A stretch of DNA of 64,000 bases from Szabonella alba (GTDB lineage Bacteria > Pseudomonadota > Alphaproteobacteria > Rhodobacterales > Rhodobacteraceae), in NCBI RefSeq assembly GCF_016765775.1, contig NZ_JAESVN010000003.1:1-64000 (forward strand), in the 5' to 3' direction. Below are positions 1-8,577 of this stretch, one piece after another (positions within the stretch are counted from its first letter, which is position 1; each line of letters starts with the position of its first letter). A model generated the notes under the pieces. It saw only the letters and a program-made list of their open reading frames with translations. It was not told the DNA's origin and did not search any database. Made by a program: the position numbers and the translations under genes.

Positions 1-54
1 GCATCCGCAGCAAAGAAAAAGAAGGAGACAACACAGATCTTGACCCCTGCCTGA
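1..54 (+). CDS. istB: IstB-like transposition helper ATPase, C-terminal tail (partial)
   Basis: Only 17 codons are visible, reading a lysine-rich tail (AAKKKKETTQ) and ending at a TGA at 52-54, about 70 bases before the terminal repeat. IstB proteins are AAA+ helpers of the IstA transposase and often end in a basic stretch like this. The call rests mainly on its position directly inside an IS21-type end, because the conserved ATPase domain is outside the window. Confidence 0.45.
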   Translation, partial: ASAAKKKKETTQILTPA

Positions 55-126
55 CCCGAAATCCATACTCAAAGCCGGGTCAATTCTCGATGAAAAACCC
101 GGGTCAGTTCTGGGTGAAAATCAACA
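1..126 (+). mobile_element. Right end of an IS21-family insertion sequence (partial)
   Basis: The last 126 bases of an insertion sequence whose body lies left of the window. Read inward on the minus strand the end starts TGTTGATTTTCACCC and carries two related copies of a motif ending in GAACTGACCC / GAATTGACCC (around 77-90 and 98-117). Multiple terminal repeats behind a 5'-TG end are typical of IS21-family elements. An IstB-like tail ends just inside it at 54. The outer boundary is placed at 126, where the terminal CA lies. The other end and the target-site duplication are outside the window. Confidence 0.65.
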
Positions 127-333
127 GATCCTGAGGGTCTAGATGAACAAATCGCCTTCATTGAGCGGCAGAAAAACAAGGGCGATTGCGATGGTGTGCT
201 GGGATTGGACGTCGTGAAAGATACTCTTCGCAGCTATTCCTTCGACACGTTCCTCCAGAGGCTGCTCAAATACCGGAACACCATGGCCTTTTCTGAGCCG
301 GATCCCGATGAGCCTGGCTTTTCAGGCCCCTGA
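127..333 (+). pseudogene. 3' remnant of an unknown gene interrupted by the IS
   Basis: Directly beyond the IS boundary one frame stays open for 68 codons to a TGA at 331-333. It encodes an acidic, helix-prone tail (contains IAFIERQKNKG and FDTFLQRLLKYR). There is no start codon with a ribosome-binding site, and the in-frame stop at 115-117 lies inside the IS, so this looks like the C-terminal end of a gene whose 5' part is on the far side of the insertion. I do not recognise the family. Its base composition is less GC-biased than the core genes, consistent with island cargo. Confidence 0.4.
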
Positions 334-401
334 ACCCTGAAACAATCCAGATTAACACGCCGGCCCCGTCATTCGGGAATGGCATGACCGCAGCGTTCCG
401 C

Positions 402-2300
402 TTACGCGGCACGCCGCTTGCCATCGCGCTCAACCGGAAACACCGAGGGAAGACGCTCGATGCCGGCCTGAAGGCGCTCGAGGGGGCTCGCGGTTCCGTA
501 GGAGCGCGAATGCACGTCGTGGCCCTCATGGCCCATGATGTCGCGCGCCAGCTTGTCGCCGACCATTGGGTCGTTATCGAGGATGTTCTGCACGTAATGG
601 CGCATGCTGTGCAGGGACAGGCCCTGTCCGGCATTCCCCCAGATCTCCTTGATCACCGCTTCCATATGCCGCCCGACCTTGCGGCCCAGGATGTTGGAGG
701 CGGGCTCTCGCAGATCCGGGAAGGCCAGAGCCTGCCCTTTCTTTTTCGCCGCTTCCATGAACTGCGGTAGGCCGAGCGCGACAAGGTCAGGATGCAGCGG
801 AATGCGGCGTTGCGAACTGGCGGTCTTGATGCGGCGCAGGTCGGTGCCCACAATATCGAGGTACCAGATGTTCCCCACCTTGTGGAAATTCTCGGGGCTG
901 AACCCGGCGATCTCTTCCCGCCGGAGGCCGGTATAGGCGCTGATGATCGGCACCCAGAAAAGCCCGGTCTTGCGCCGTTGCGTGTAGGTGAGCCGCGGAC
1001 GGACAGACGGGTCATCCGGAGCCCAGAAGGGATGCAGGAAGAGCCGCTGCAATTCCTCGGTCGTGAAGGAGCGCTTCTTGTCGCGGGCGCGGGTGGTCTC
1101 TTTCCGGCGGAATTTGCCGGGCACGAGCCTGGGATCGAGGTCGAACCCTTCGTTTCTTGCGGCTGTCACCAGCGCGCCGAAATGGTCGAAATAGCGATTG
1201 CGCGTCGCCACACTCAGCCCGACCGTCTCCGGCGGCAGGGCTTTCGCGCGCTCCAGGATCAAGGGGATCGGATCGAGCTTGTCCTTTGGGCTTTTCCCGA
1301 AGGTTTTCGGTAGCTTGAGAAGCACGCTGTTGAAATGGGCGGCGTCGGACTGAACCAAGGTCCGGATGTCCGTTTTCCCCGTCACTCGCTGCAGAAGCGT
1401 TGCGAAGCCCCGGTACTGGGCCGCGGTCTTCTCTTCCAGCCCCAGATCATCATGGCGTTTCAGCTCGATGAGCCGCTCGATCACCGCGTCGATGGCCGGA
1501 TCGATCCCCGGATCGTTGGCCGCAGCGGGCGTCTCGGCGGGCTTGGCGCTCACCACCGCGGTGTGACCTGCCGCCGCTGGCTGGGGGGAAGGAACCGGGC
1601 TCTTGGCAACAGCGCCGGGATAGACGGCAGAGGTCAGGGCTTCATCGGACAGGATCTGCTCGGCCATGGTGCGGGCAGGGGGCGTTTTCAGGCAATCGCT
1701 TACCCGCGCCCGTGCTTCGATGGTGAGCTGCAGCAATTGCTGACGTTCATAGGCACCCTCAGCCGCGCGCCCGGCGACGCTTTCGAATTCGGCGGCGCGC
1801 TTCCGGGCATCGGGCTCGCTCAGCAGGATGCGTCTCTGGAAGTCGAGGACATAGTCCAGGGTTTCGAGATCGCGCTCGCTGCGGCCCTCACAGATCAACG
1901 CCTCCTTCACCGAGCCGGTGAGCGCAACATTGACGCCATGCTGTGCCAGAAGCCGGAAGGCCGTCCGGTAAGCCCAGTCGTGCCGCTCATCCTCTTCGGC
2001 CGCGCCGGACCCATAGGACATCGCGCTGACCGTCTGGAGTTTTGCCAGACGATCAACCTCGCGCGCCGCGACCGATTTGAGGTAGCGCACCGCCTCCTGG
2101 GCAGAAATCCGGTTCATCGCCACGGCGTCCATCAGCCTGTCACTTTCCGCACTGAGCTTCCGGGCGAGTTTAACCGCCGGAAGCCGCTCTGTCGTGCGCA
2201 GGGAGACCTGCAGATCGATGTTTCCTGTGGAGAACCGAAGAAACCGGCGGCGCCAGTAATACACCGTGCCGCGTCGCATCAGGTGGGGATGAGCAGCCAT
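402..2300 (-). CDS. Tyrosine site-specific integrase (DUF6538-type N-terminus)
   Basis: A 632-aa phage/island-type tyrosine recombinase that would integrate and excise the element left of tRNA-Asn. The N-terminus (MAAHPHLMRRG, then VYYWRRR) matches the DUF6538 domain of alphaproteobacterial island integrases. A long alpha-helical middle with a Pro/Ala linker follows. The C-terminal catalytic domain shows the Arg box YTGLRREEIAGF near residue 455, HSMRHY near 565, GHEG near 590 and the nucleophile in RSYG near 600. The open frame runs further upstream through the tRNA gene, so I chose the ATG at 2300, which excludes the tRNA and gives the family N-terminus. It starts about 120 bases from the tRNA 3' end and reads into the element, the usual layout for tRNA-targeting islands. 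Confidence 0.9.
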   Translation of the reverse strand: MAAHPHLMRRGTVYYWRRRFLRFSTGNIDLQVSLRTTERLPAVKLARKLSAESDRLMDAVAMNRISAQEAVRYLKSVAAREVDRLAKLQTVSAMSYGSGAAEEDERHDWAYRTAFRLLAQHGVNVALTGSVKEALICEGRSERDLETLDYVLDFQRRILLSEPDARKRAAEFESVAGRAAEGAYERQQLLQLTIEARARVSDCLKTPPARTMAEQILSDEALTSAVYPGAVAKSPVPSPQPAAAGHTAVVSAKPAETPAAANDPGIDPAIDAVIERLIELKRHDDLGLEEKTAAQYRGFATLLQRVTGKTDIRTLVQSDAAHFNSVLLKLPKTFGKSPKDKLDPIPLILERAKALPPETVGLSVATRNRYFDHFGALVTAARNEGFDLDPRLVPGKFRRKETTRARDKKRSFTTEELQRLFLHPFWAPDDPSVRPRLTYTQRRKTGLFWVPIISAYTGLRREEIAGFSPENFHKVGNIWYLDIVGTDLRRIKTASSQRRIPLHPDLVALGLPQFMEAAKKKGQALAFPDLREPASNILGRKVGRHMEAVIKEIWGNAGQGLSLHSMRHYVQNILDNDPMVGDKLARDIMGHEGHDVHSRSYGTASPLERLQAGIERLPSVFPVERDGKRRAA

Positions 2301-2422
2301 GAAGAAGCCTCCGGTTGGAGACCTCCGCGCGCGATGTGCCACCCTCGTGGTGGTACACCCAGTTGTTGCACCAACGGAGCCGCGAGGGCTTTCGCTAGCG
2401 TTTTCAACAGCTTGGGGGTATA

Positions 2423-2460
2423 TGGCTCCGGCGGTAGGGATCGAACCTACGACCAATTGA
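2423..2460 (-). other. Probable attachment-site core in the tRNA-Asn 3' half
   Basis: Islands with a tyrosine integrase usually recombine within the 3' half of a tRNA and restore its sequence. Here the integrase lies immediately beyond the tRNA-Asn 3' end and reads away from it. The second copy (the far att site) should be a direct repeat of this segment at the island's other end, which is left of the window, so the exact core cannot be defined. Confidence 0.4.
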
Positions 2461-2497
2461 TTAACAGTCAACTGCTCTACCGCTGAGCTACGCCGGA
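2423..2497 (-). tRNA. tRNA-Asn (GTT)
   Basis: A 75-base cloverleaf with encoded CCA. The acceptor arms TCCGGCG and CGCCGGA pair perfectly, the D-arm contains GCTCAGCGGTAGAGC, the anticodon loop reads CTGTTAA (anticodon GTT), and the T-arm contains GGTTCGATCC. The discriminator base is G. Its 3' end faces the integrase gene, making it the likely integration target. Confidence 0.97.
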
Positions 2498-2930
2498 ACA
2501 CAGGGGTGCTATATCAACGGCATCTGACAGCGTCCAGAGGGATGTGGAAAAAATTTCAACTTGCCGTGACGCCAATTCTGCGGCCCGCCGGAAGGATCGG
2601 GCCGGGGGCGCGTGAGCGTTTCCTTCTGTCTTGGAATTGTGCTGGCCCGGTGGGGGCTGGCTGCGCATTTCGGTGTCTTTATGTTCGTCGGGCTGTTCGA
2701 ATGAAGCCGCCCTGAACTGTCGGTTGGGTGCGATTCCAGTTTCCGTCGATCCTGTGGTCGTCGCTTTTGTGCGCGCCACGTCCGGGTGGTACGGCTCCGA
2801 ACCTCGCCGTGATGCAGACGGTCCATCAGCGGGTTCGTCATTCACCGCTGCATTCCGCCGCAATTGCGCAACAATTCCCGGTCAGATCCGGCGCCAGACT
2901 GCCCCTCAGCCCTTGAAAATGGAGAGTGTC
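2498..2930. other. Gene-free spacer between tRNA-Asn and the DUF1737 gene
   Basis: 433 bases with no supported coding region. Open frames here overlap in conflicting directions, lack ribosome-binding sites and encode Arg/Pro/Ser-rich shadow peptides. The only signal I can support is the tRNA promoter near its left edge. The long plus-strand frame from 2631 is an upstream extension of the DUF1737 gene. Confidence 0.5.
2508..2537 (-). promoter_or_regulatory. Candidate sigma-70 promoter for tRNA-Asn
   Basis: On the minus strand a CTGGAC hexamer (2532-2537) and a TATAGC hexamer (2508-2513) are separated by 18 bases, and the tRNA begins 11 bases downstream of the -10. Position and spacing fit a housekeeping promoter. 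The -35 is a weak match. Confidence 0.4.
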
Positions 2931-3182
2931 GTGAACCAGAAAATAACGAAATACACGATCGCCTCGGTCGTTTATTGCAAGTCGGTCGAAAGTGCGACCT
3001 ATGACAGTCAGCTTGAGGACAAGGTCAATGGACTGATCGCGGCAGGATGGCAGCCATTTGGCGGGCTGCAACTGATGCAGAGGGACCATCATCTGGTGGC
3101 TTTGCAACCGATGGTGCGCCTCGGGCCCGACCATGCGGCAACGCTTGAGGTGGTGCGCCCGGCCTTGGCCGAGAGCCGCTGA
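2931..3182 (+). CDS. DUF1737-family small protein
   Basis: An 83-aa protein resembling DUF1737 proteins: a KYTIASVVYCKSVES strand, then LEDKVNGLIAAGWQPFGGL, where the GW-P-GG signature of the family sits, then a strand ending ALQPMVR. The family has no firmly assigned function. I chose GTG at 2931 because GGAGAG lies six bases upstream and the family-like sequence begins directly after it; an in-frame ATG at 2919 lacks such a site. The gene stands alone and converges on rsmA with a gap of 33 bases. Confidence 0.7.
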   Translation: MNQKITKYTIASVVYCKSVESATYDSQLEDKVNGLIAAGWQPFGGLQLMQRDHHLVALQPMVRLGPDHAATLEVVRPALAESR

Positions 3183-3215
3183 GCGGATCGCGGCCAGCGG
3201 CTGTCGGGCAATCGC

Positions 3216-4061
3216 TCAGCCGCTGGCCGCGATGCTGCGGGCAAGCGAGCAGAACTGTTCCAGCCCGATTTCCTCGGCGCGCTGCGTGGGGTCAATCCCG
3301 GCGGCGCGCAGATGCTCCTCAATGGCGGGGTTCAGCGCCTTCAGGCTTGACCGCAGCATCTTGCGGCGCTGGTTGAAGGCCATGGCGGTGATCCGGGCCA
3401 GCACCGCGCCATCGGCAGGAAAACGCGGCGCCTCCAGCCGGGTCAGATGCACGACGGCGGAATGGACCTTGGGCGCGGGCACAAACGCCTCGGGCGGCAG
3501 GGTCAGCACGATCCGCGCCTCGGTCCGCCATTGTGCCAGCAGCGCCAGCCGACCGTAAGCCTTGGATCCGGGTTTCGCGACGATGCGTTCAGCGACCTCT
3601 TTCTGGAACATCAATGTCAGGCTTTGCCAGAAGGGCGGCCACAAGGGCGGAGTCAGCCAGCGCACCAGCAATTCCGTCCCGACATTATAGGGCAGGTTGG
3701 ACACGATGCGGACGGGCGGCGTCAGATGCGCCAGCACATCGACCTCCAGTGCATCGCCCAGCAGCACCTCCAGCCGCCCGGGGCAGGCGGCGGCGATTTC
3801 GGCCAATGCGGGCAGACAGCGCGCGTCTTTCTCGACCGCCAGAACGCGGCGCGCGCCTTCCGCCAGCAGACCACGCGTCAGGCCCCCGGGGCCGGGGCCG
3901 ACCTCCAGCACATCGCAGCCTGCAAGATCCCCGGCACTGCGCGCAATCCGCGCGGTCAGGTTCAGATCCAGCAGAAAATTCTGCCCCAACTGCTTCTTCG
4001 CCACCAGATCATGCGTGCGGATCACCTCACGCAAAGGCGGCAGGTCATCAATCTGCGGCAT
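3216..4061 (-). CDS. rsmA: 16S rRNA (adenine1518-N6/adenine1519-N6)-dimethyltransferase
   Basis: RsmA (KsgA) uses S-adenosylmethionine to dimethylate two adjacent adenines near the 3' end of 16S rRNA during late 30S assembly. The 281-aa protein shows the family signatures: [11 protein letters not shown] near residue 25, the SAM-binding motif [13 protein letters not shown] near 55, and the catalytic NLPYN near 125. The C-terminal helical domain contains [14 protein letters not shown], typical of KsgA. The ATG at 4061 gives the family N-terminus, with a purine-rich AAAAGGGGG stretch upstream; a frame extension to 4082 adds seven unlikely residues. It follows pdxA on the same strand after a 90-base gap holding an intergenic repeat, an order common in proteobacteria. 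Confidence 0.95.
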   Translation of the reverse strand: MPQIDDLPPLREVIRTHDLVAKKQLGQNFLLDLNLTARIARSAGDLAGCDVLEVGPGPGGLTRGLLAEGARRVLAVEKDARCLPALAEIAAACPGRLEVLLGDALEVDVLAHLTPPVRIVSNLPYNVGTELLVRWLTPPLWPPFWQSLTLMFQKEVAERIVAKPGSKAYGRLALLAQWRTEARIVLTLPPEAFVPAPKVHSAVVHLTRLEAPRFPADGAVLARITAMAFNQRRKMLRSSLKALNPAIEEHLRAAGIDPTQRAEEIGLEQFCSLARSIAASG

Positions 4062-4079
4062 GAAACATCGCCCCCTTTT

Positions 4080-4123
4080 CATCTTGGCGGAAATACCTCG
4101 GGGGGCCTGGGGGCTGGCCCCCC
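4080..4123 (+). repeat. Dispersed intergenic repeat, copy A
   Basis: The core CTTGGCGGAAATACCTCGG is followed by a G/C hairpin-forming stretch. Related sequences recur at 13021-13059, 13075-13147, 31335-31390, 57241-57287 and 57299-57330, always between genes. This copy is single and lies between pdxA and rsmA. Confidence 0.6.
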
Positions 4124-4151
4124 GTCCTCGACTGCGACCTGCGGTCCCGCG

Positions 4152-5138
4152 TCATTGCGCGCGGCTCCGCGCCATATCGCGCGCCATGCGCAGGGCCGCG
4201 ATCAGGCTGGACGGATCCGCAATCCCCTGTCCCGCGATATCGAAGGCCGTGCCATGATCGGGCGAGGTGCGGATGAAGGGCAGACCCAGCGTCAGGTTCA
4301 CACCGCCCGCGAAATCCAGCGTCTTGATCGGGATCAGGGCCTGATCGTGATACATGCAGACCGCCGCATCATAGCGCGCGCGCGCCGCCGGATGGAACAT
4401 CGTATCGGCGGGCAGGGGGCCTGCAATCGCCATCCCCCCGGCGCGCAGACGGTCCAGCAGCGGCGCGATCATCGCAATCTCCTGGCCGCCCATCGTGCCG
4501 CCTTCGCCCGCATGGGGGTTCAGCCCGGCCACGGCCAGACGCGGGGCGGTCAGCCCGAAATCGCGCTGCAGCCCGGCATGGGTGATGCGCAATGTCTCCT
4601 CAAGCAGATCAGGTGTCAGCGTGGCGGGCACATCGGCCAGCGGAATATGGATCGTCACGGGCACGACGCGCAGCGCGTCACAGGCCAGCATCATCACCAC
4701 CCGGCCCACCCCCGCCAGATCGGCCAGAAATTCGGTATGGCCGGGAAAGGCAAAGCCTGCGCCATCCTTCAGCGCCTTTTTGGATATCGGCGCGGTGCAG
4801 ATCGCGGCCACCTCGCCCGCCATGGCCAGCGCCACGGCGCGGGCGATGACGGCAATGACATCGGCGGCATGGTCTGGTCGGGGCTGTCCGGGGCTGGCCG
4901 GGCCGTCAAAGCCATGCGGCAGCACCGGCAGGCGATCGGGGGCCACGTCACGCGCCGCCGCAGGGCTGGCAATTTCCGTCACGGCGGCCCCTTGCGGCAG
5001 ATGCCGGGGATCGCCGATCCAGAAAAACGGAAGATCCGCCCCCAGCCGCATGCGTGCCGCAAGGGCGATTTCGGGGCCGATACCGGCCGGTTCGCCGCAG
5101 GTCAGGGCGATGGGCAGATCAGGGGCAAGGGCGGGCAT
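4152..5138 (-). CDS. pdxA: 4-hydroxythreonine-4-phosphate dehydrogenase
   Basis: PdxA oxidises 4-phosphohydroxy-L-threonine with NAD(P), feeding 3-amino-1-hydroxyacetone phosphate to PdxJ in pyridoxal phosphate synthesis. The 328-aa length is normal. Diagnostic motifs are TCGEPAGIGPEI at the N-terminus, TAPISKKAL, FPGHTEFLA with a metal-binding His, GLNPHAGEGG, and the C-terminal YHDQALIPIK and RTSPDHGTAFDIAG, which carry further metal and substrate ligands. It is followed by rsmA and preceded three bases upstream by surA, so the three are probably co-transcribed with the lpt genes. Confidence 0.96.
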   Translation of the reverse strand: MPALAPDLPIALTCGEPAGIGPEIALAARMRLGADLPFFWIGDPRHLPQGAAVTEIASPAAARDVAPDRLPVLPHGFDGPASPGQPRPDHAADVIAVIARAVALAMAGEVAAICTAPISKKALKDGAGFAFPGHTEFLADLAGVGRVVMMLACDALRVVPVTIHIPLADVPATLTPDLLEETLRITHAGLQRDFGLTAPRLAVAGLNPHAGEGGTMGGQEIAMIAPLLDRLRAGGMAIAGPLPADTMFHPAARARYDAAVCMYHDQALIPIKTLDFAGGVNLTLGLPFIRTSPDHGTAFDIAGQGIADPSSLIAALRMARDMARSRAQ

Positions 5139-5141
5139 GCC

Positions 5142-6344
5142 TTATCGGTCACGGATGATCGCTTCGGCGCGCAATTCCTCAAGATAGGCATCGGCCAGCG
5201 AGGCCAGCCGCTGATTGACCAGCAATTCGCGCGCCTCATCTCGCGTGGGGGCACCGTCGATATCGGGCAGACGGCTGCACAGCATCAAAAAGACATGCGC
5301 GCCGCCGCGTGGGAAATCGGTGCTTTCATTCTCATCCAGCGCCGCAAGGCGGGGGGCGATATCACCCGGAACCTGCGCCTGCGGACGGGTCTCGATGCGC
5401 AAACTGTCCTCGGGCTGGCCAAGGATCTGGCCGTAAAGGTCATTGCATGTATCGACCGAGGCGCGGATCCGGGCCGCCTGTGCCACACCATCAGGGCCGG
5501 GCGGCAGCGCCATTTCGGCATATTCCACCCGGCTGGTGGTCGATGTGCGCCCCATTGAACGGTCAATCTCGCGCAGCTGATAGATCGCATAGCCTTCGGC
5601 CAGTCGAACCGGCGGGGTGATCTGCCCGGGGGCAAGCTGCAGGATCGTGCCGCGCACCTCTTCGGGAACCGAGGGCAGGGGCATCCAGTCCAGACGCCCG
5701 CCGCGCCCGGCGGTCGAGGAGGAAGAATAGCGCCGCGCGGCCTGACCGAATTCCTCATCGGTGGTCAGCCCGCCGCGCAGGGACCGCGCCAGCGACAGTG
5801 CGGCACTTTCATTGCCCGCCTCGAAGGGGATCAGGATCTCGGCCAGCAGGACGCGGGTGTTGACGCCCTGCGTGATTGCAGACAGCGCGCGGTCCACCTC
5901 AACCTCGGTTATCTCGACCGCCGGGGCAAAGCGGGCGCGCACGACCTCCCGCCACAAAAGCCCCGCCTCGACAAAATCGCGGAAGGTCTGGGCGGAGACA
6001 CCGCCCTGTTCCAGCGCCGTGACAAACTGTTCCGCCGTCAGATTGGCCCGGCCCGCGAATTCCTCCATCCCGGCCATGACCTGTTCTGGCGCCACGCTCA
6101 GCCCCATCGACTGCGCCGCGACCAGCCGCAGCCTGTCCTCGATCAGACCGTCCAGTGCTTCGGTCTCGATATCGCCGGGAGCCTGAAACAATTCCAGCAT
6201 CTTGACACGCTGGCTGACCTCGTAATTTGAGATCACCCGGTCATTCACCACCACCCGGGGCGAGAATTGCGATTGCGCCGCAGCAGGCATTCCCGCAAAT
6301 CCGAAAGCGGTCAGGGCGGCCAGAAGGAAAGATGCGCGGATCAT
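5142..6344 (-). CDS. surA: SurA-type periplasmic peptidyl-prolyl isomerase/chaperone
   Basis: A periplasmic chaperone for outer-membrane proteins. The protein is about 400 aa with a Sec signal peptide (MIRASFLLAALTAFGFAG, cleavage after AAA). A SurA N-terminal domain follows (VVVNDRVISNYEVSQRV) with a long helical chaperone module. A parvulin-like region starts near residue 175 (ILIPFEAGNESA, then RRYSSSSTAGRGGRLDWM and AEGYAIYQLRE). I chose the ATG at 6344; a TTG two codons upstream at 6350 is possible. It sits directly downstream of lptD, a favoured SurA client, which supports the assignment. Confidence 0.88.
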   Translation of the reverse strand: MIRASFLLAALTAFGFAGMPAAAQSQFSPRVVVNDRVISNYEVSQRVKMLELFQAPGDIETEALDGLIEDRLRLVAAQSMGLSVAPEQVMAGMEEFAGRANLTAEQFVTALEQGGVSAQTFRDFVEAGLLWREVVRARFAPAVEITEVEVDRALSAITQGVNTRVLLAEILIPFEAGNESAALSLARSLRGGLTTDEEFGQAARRYSSSSTAGRGGRLDWMPLPSVPEEVRGTILQLAPGQITPPVRLAEGYAIYQLREIDRSMGRTSTTSRVEYAEMALPPGPDGVAQAARIRASVDTCNDLYGQILGQPEDSLRIETRPQAQVPGDIAPRLAALDENESTDFPRGGAHVFLMLCSRLPDIDGAPTRDEARELLVNQRLASLADAYLEELRAEAIIRDR

Positions 6345-6432
6345 CGTCAATGTCTCATCAGGGGGACCGGAACCCTTGCGGATCGGTCAGGTGGGTCTGT
6401 GGTAACGCGCGGGCCGGGGTCATGGCAACACC

Positions 6433-8577
6433 CTAACCGCGACAGGACCGGGACGGGCCGGGCAGGGCAGAGCCGCCAAAGCCCAGAAGATCGACAGAGA
6501 GCCCGAACCGGGTGGAGGGGCGGATCGCATTCGAGGTGGTGAAACGGCGCGACAGCGACAGGTCGATCTTCATGCATTCATTGCGGAACTCGAACAGCAC
6601 CCCGGCCGAGGCGGCGCGGTCGGCCTCAAAATCATAGCGGGTGTTGAACTGCCCCAGCCAGTTCGGCGTCAGACGGTAGCTGCCTTCGAAGACAAGTTCC
6701 GACACGCGGGTGTCTCGCATTTCCAGTGCATCCGGCAGCATCCACAGATAGGAGGCCGCAATGCCGTAATCCTGCCGCTGCAGGTCTAGCCGCATTTCGG
6801 CCTTGCTCATCCGCAGGTCGTCATTGAAAACCAGCCGGTGCGTCAGCGCCAGCCCGTCATTGCGCGACATGCGGAAGGCCGCCAGCCAGTCGGAATTGCG
6901 CCCCGCAAGGCCTGAGGCCGGGCCGAACGGGTCAGGATCGGAACTGGAAGTCCGAAAGACCCGGCCAACCGTCACCCCCAGTGACCAGCCCGAGGGATCG
7001 TGCCGGGTATAGCCTATGCCGACATTGGCACGCGGCCCGCGTTCCACTGCATCCGCCCCGGGAAAGCGCGAGAAGGAAAACAGATTACCCTCGTCGAACT
7101 CGACCAGTGCACTGTCCTCGATGGGAACGACACGCCCGGTTTTCGGCGACCAGATCAGTTGCGCGACAGGCTCGATCACATGCATCGCGCCATCCGCGCC
7201 CTGCCGCATCCAGGGCCAGCGCAGTTCCAGCGCCACGCCGCCCGCCGCGCGGGTGCTGCTGCCGGGAAAGGCGGGATCCTGCCGGGTGCGGTAGAAATCC
7301 GCCGAAATCTCGGTCAGGGCCGAGGCAAGGATGCCGCCGCCCAGAACCCAGTTGCGCCGCCAGTCCAGACTGACCGAGGCGCGCCCCATGTCACGCCCGT
7401 CGCTGATGCCGTCGCCGTTGCTGTCATCCGTGCTGTCGGACGACCGGAAATGGCTGTGCGTCTGGAAACGCAGCCCCGCCGTGCCGCCCAGCCCGCGCGG
7501 GCTGAACCGGCGTTCCCATGTCATGTCGGTCACGACCGAGGGCAGGGTGGAATTCACATCGCCTTCGCGGATCGAATTGAAATGCACCAGCCGGGCCGAA
7601 ATATACTCACCCCGCCTTGTGCGCATTACCTCGATCTGGCTGTCCAGCCGGTCCTTGGATGAGATGTCGTAATCCAGCAGATAGGCCGGATCCGAAACCG
7701 CCTCACCCCGGAAGGTCAGCAGGAAATCGCGCGGCAGCATGAACACGCCCGAGGCGGTGATCTGTCCGCGCGTCTCGCCGGGCAGGATGCGGTCGCGGGC
7801 CAGCGAACCCGCGATCTCGATCTGCCCGCTGCGGAAGGCCTGCCGATAACGCAGATCCAGCGATTGCGCGCTGCGCGTGGCAAGGAAAGGCGTCACCGTC
7901 AGGTCGCGATTCTCACCGATGGGAATGAAATAGGGGATCTTGACCCCTGTACCCAGTTCGGACGTGGTGATCAGCGAAGGGCGCAGGAAACCGCGTGCGC
8001 GGTTCAGCGTCGGATCGGGCATCCGCAGATGCGGGATCCAGAAGACCGGCACCCCGGCAATGCGCAACTGCGCCCGGTCGAAATAGATCTGGCGTTCCAA
8101 CTCGTCATGGATCACCCGCTGCGCCCGGATTTCCCAAAGCGGGGTCGGATTCTGCGCGCAGATCTGGCAGGAAGAAACGACCGTCCGCCCGAGTGCCGTA
8201 TAGCGCCCGCCGATGCGCTGCATTTCCGAGGCGGCAAGCTGCAACTGCCGGTTCAGCACCAGCCGCGCCGATTGCAGGACGCCTTCGGTCAGATCGGCGG
8301 CCAGATCGGCCTGATCGGCCACGACCAGCGTGCCGCTGCCTTCGGTCAGAACGATCGGCCCCTCGATCAACAGCCGGTCACTGCTGCGGTCGTAAAGGAT
8401 GCGGCTGGCGCGCAGGCGGCGGCCCTGATGGAAGATCTCGACGCTGCCTTCGGCGATCAGACGGTTCTGCCCGTCCAGTGCCACGCGGTCGGCGATCAGC
8501 GTGGCCATGTCCTGCGCCTGCAGGGGCAGTGCGGCCAGCCAGAGGCCGAGGGCAAGGGAAAGGAGGCCGCGCAACAT
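6433..8577 (-). CDS. lptD: LPS-assembly outer-membrane protein LptD
   Basis: LptD is the beta-barrel that, with LptE, inserts lipopolysaccharide into the outer leaflet. The 714-aa protein begins with a signal peptide (GLLSLALGLWLAALPLQAQ), then an OstA-like jellyroll (RVALDGQNRLIAEGSVEIF) and a long barrel rich in alternating strands. Cysteines in SSCQIC and in the late segment FRNECMKIDL fit the disulfides known in LptD. The start at 8577 overlaps the lptG stop by one base (TGATG), implying translational coupling. Upstream lptG and lptF and downstream surA form one outer-membrane biogenesis block. Confidence 0.95.
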   Translation of the reverse strand: MLRGLLSLALGLWLAALPLQAQDMATLIADRVALDGQNRLIAEGSVEIFHQGRRLRASRILYDRSSDRLLIEGPIVLTEGSGTLVVADQADLAADLTEGVLQSARLVLNRQLQLAASEMQRIGGRYTALGRTVVSSCQICAQNPTPLWEIRAQRVIHDELERQIYFDRAQLRIAGVPVFWIPHLRMPDPTLNRARGFLRPSLITTSELGTGVKIPYFIPIGENRDLTVTPFLATRSAQSLDLRYRQAFRSGQIEIAGSLARDRILPGETRGQITASGVFMLPRDFLLTFRGEAVSDPAYLLDYDISSKDRLDSQIEVMRTRRGEYISARLVHFNSIREGDVNSTLPSVVTDMTWERRFSPRGLGGTAGLRFQTHSHFRSSDSTDDSNGDGISDGRDMGRASVSLDWRRNWVLGGGILASALTEISADFYRTRQDPAFPGSSTRAAGGVALELRWPWMRQGADGAMHVIEPVAQLIWSPKTGRVVPIEDSALVEFDEGNLFSFSRFPGADAVERGPRANVGIGYTRHDPSGWSLGVTVGRVFRTSSSDPDPFGPASGLAGRNSDWLAAFRMSRNDGLALTHRLVFNDDLRMSKAEMRLDLQRQDYGIAASYLWMLPDALEMRDTRVSELVFEGSYRLTPNWLGQFNTRYDFEADRAASAGVLFEFRNECMKIDLSLSRRFTTSNAIRPSTRFGLSVDLLGFGGSALPGPSRSCRG

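Noticed and set aside
3447-5558. A 703-residue plus-strand open frame
   Set aside because: It runs antisense to rsmA, pdxA and surA, is His/Gln/Arg-rich with no motif, and is a product of high GC at third positions in the real genes.
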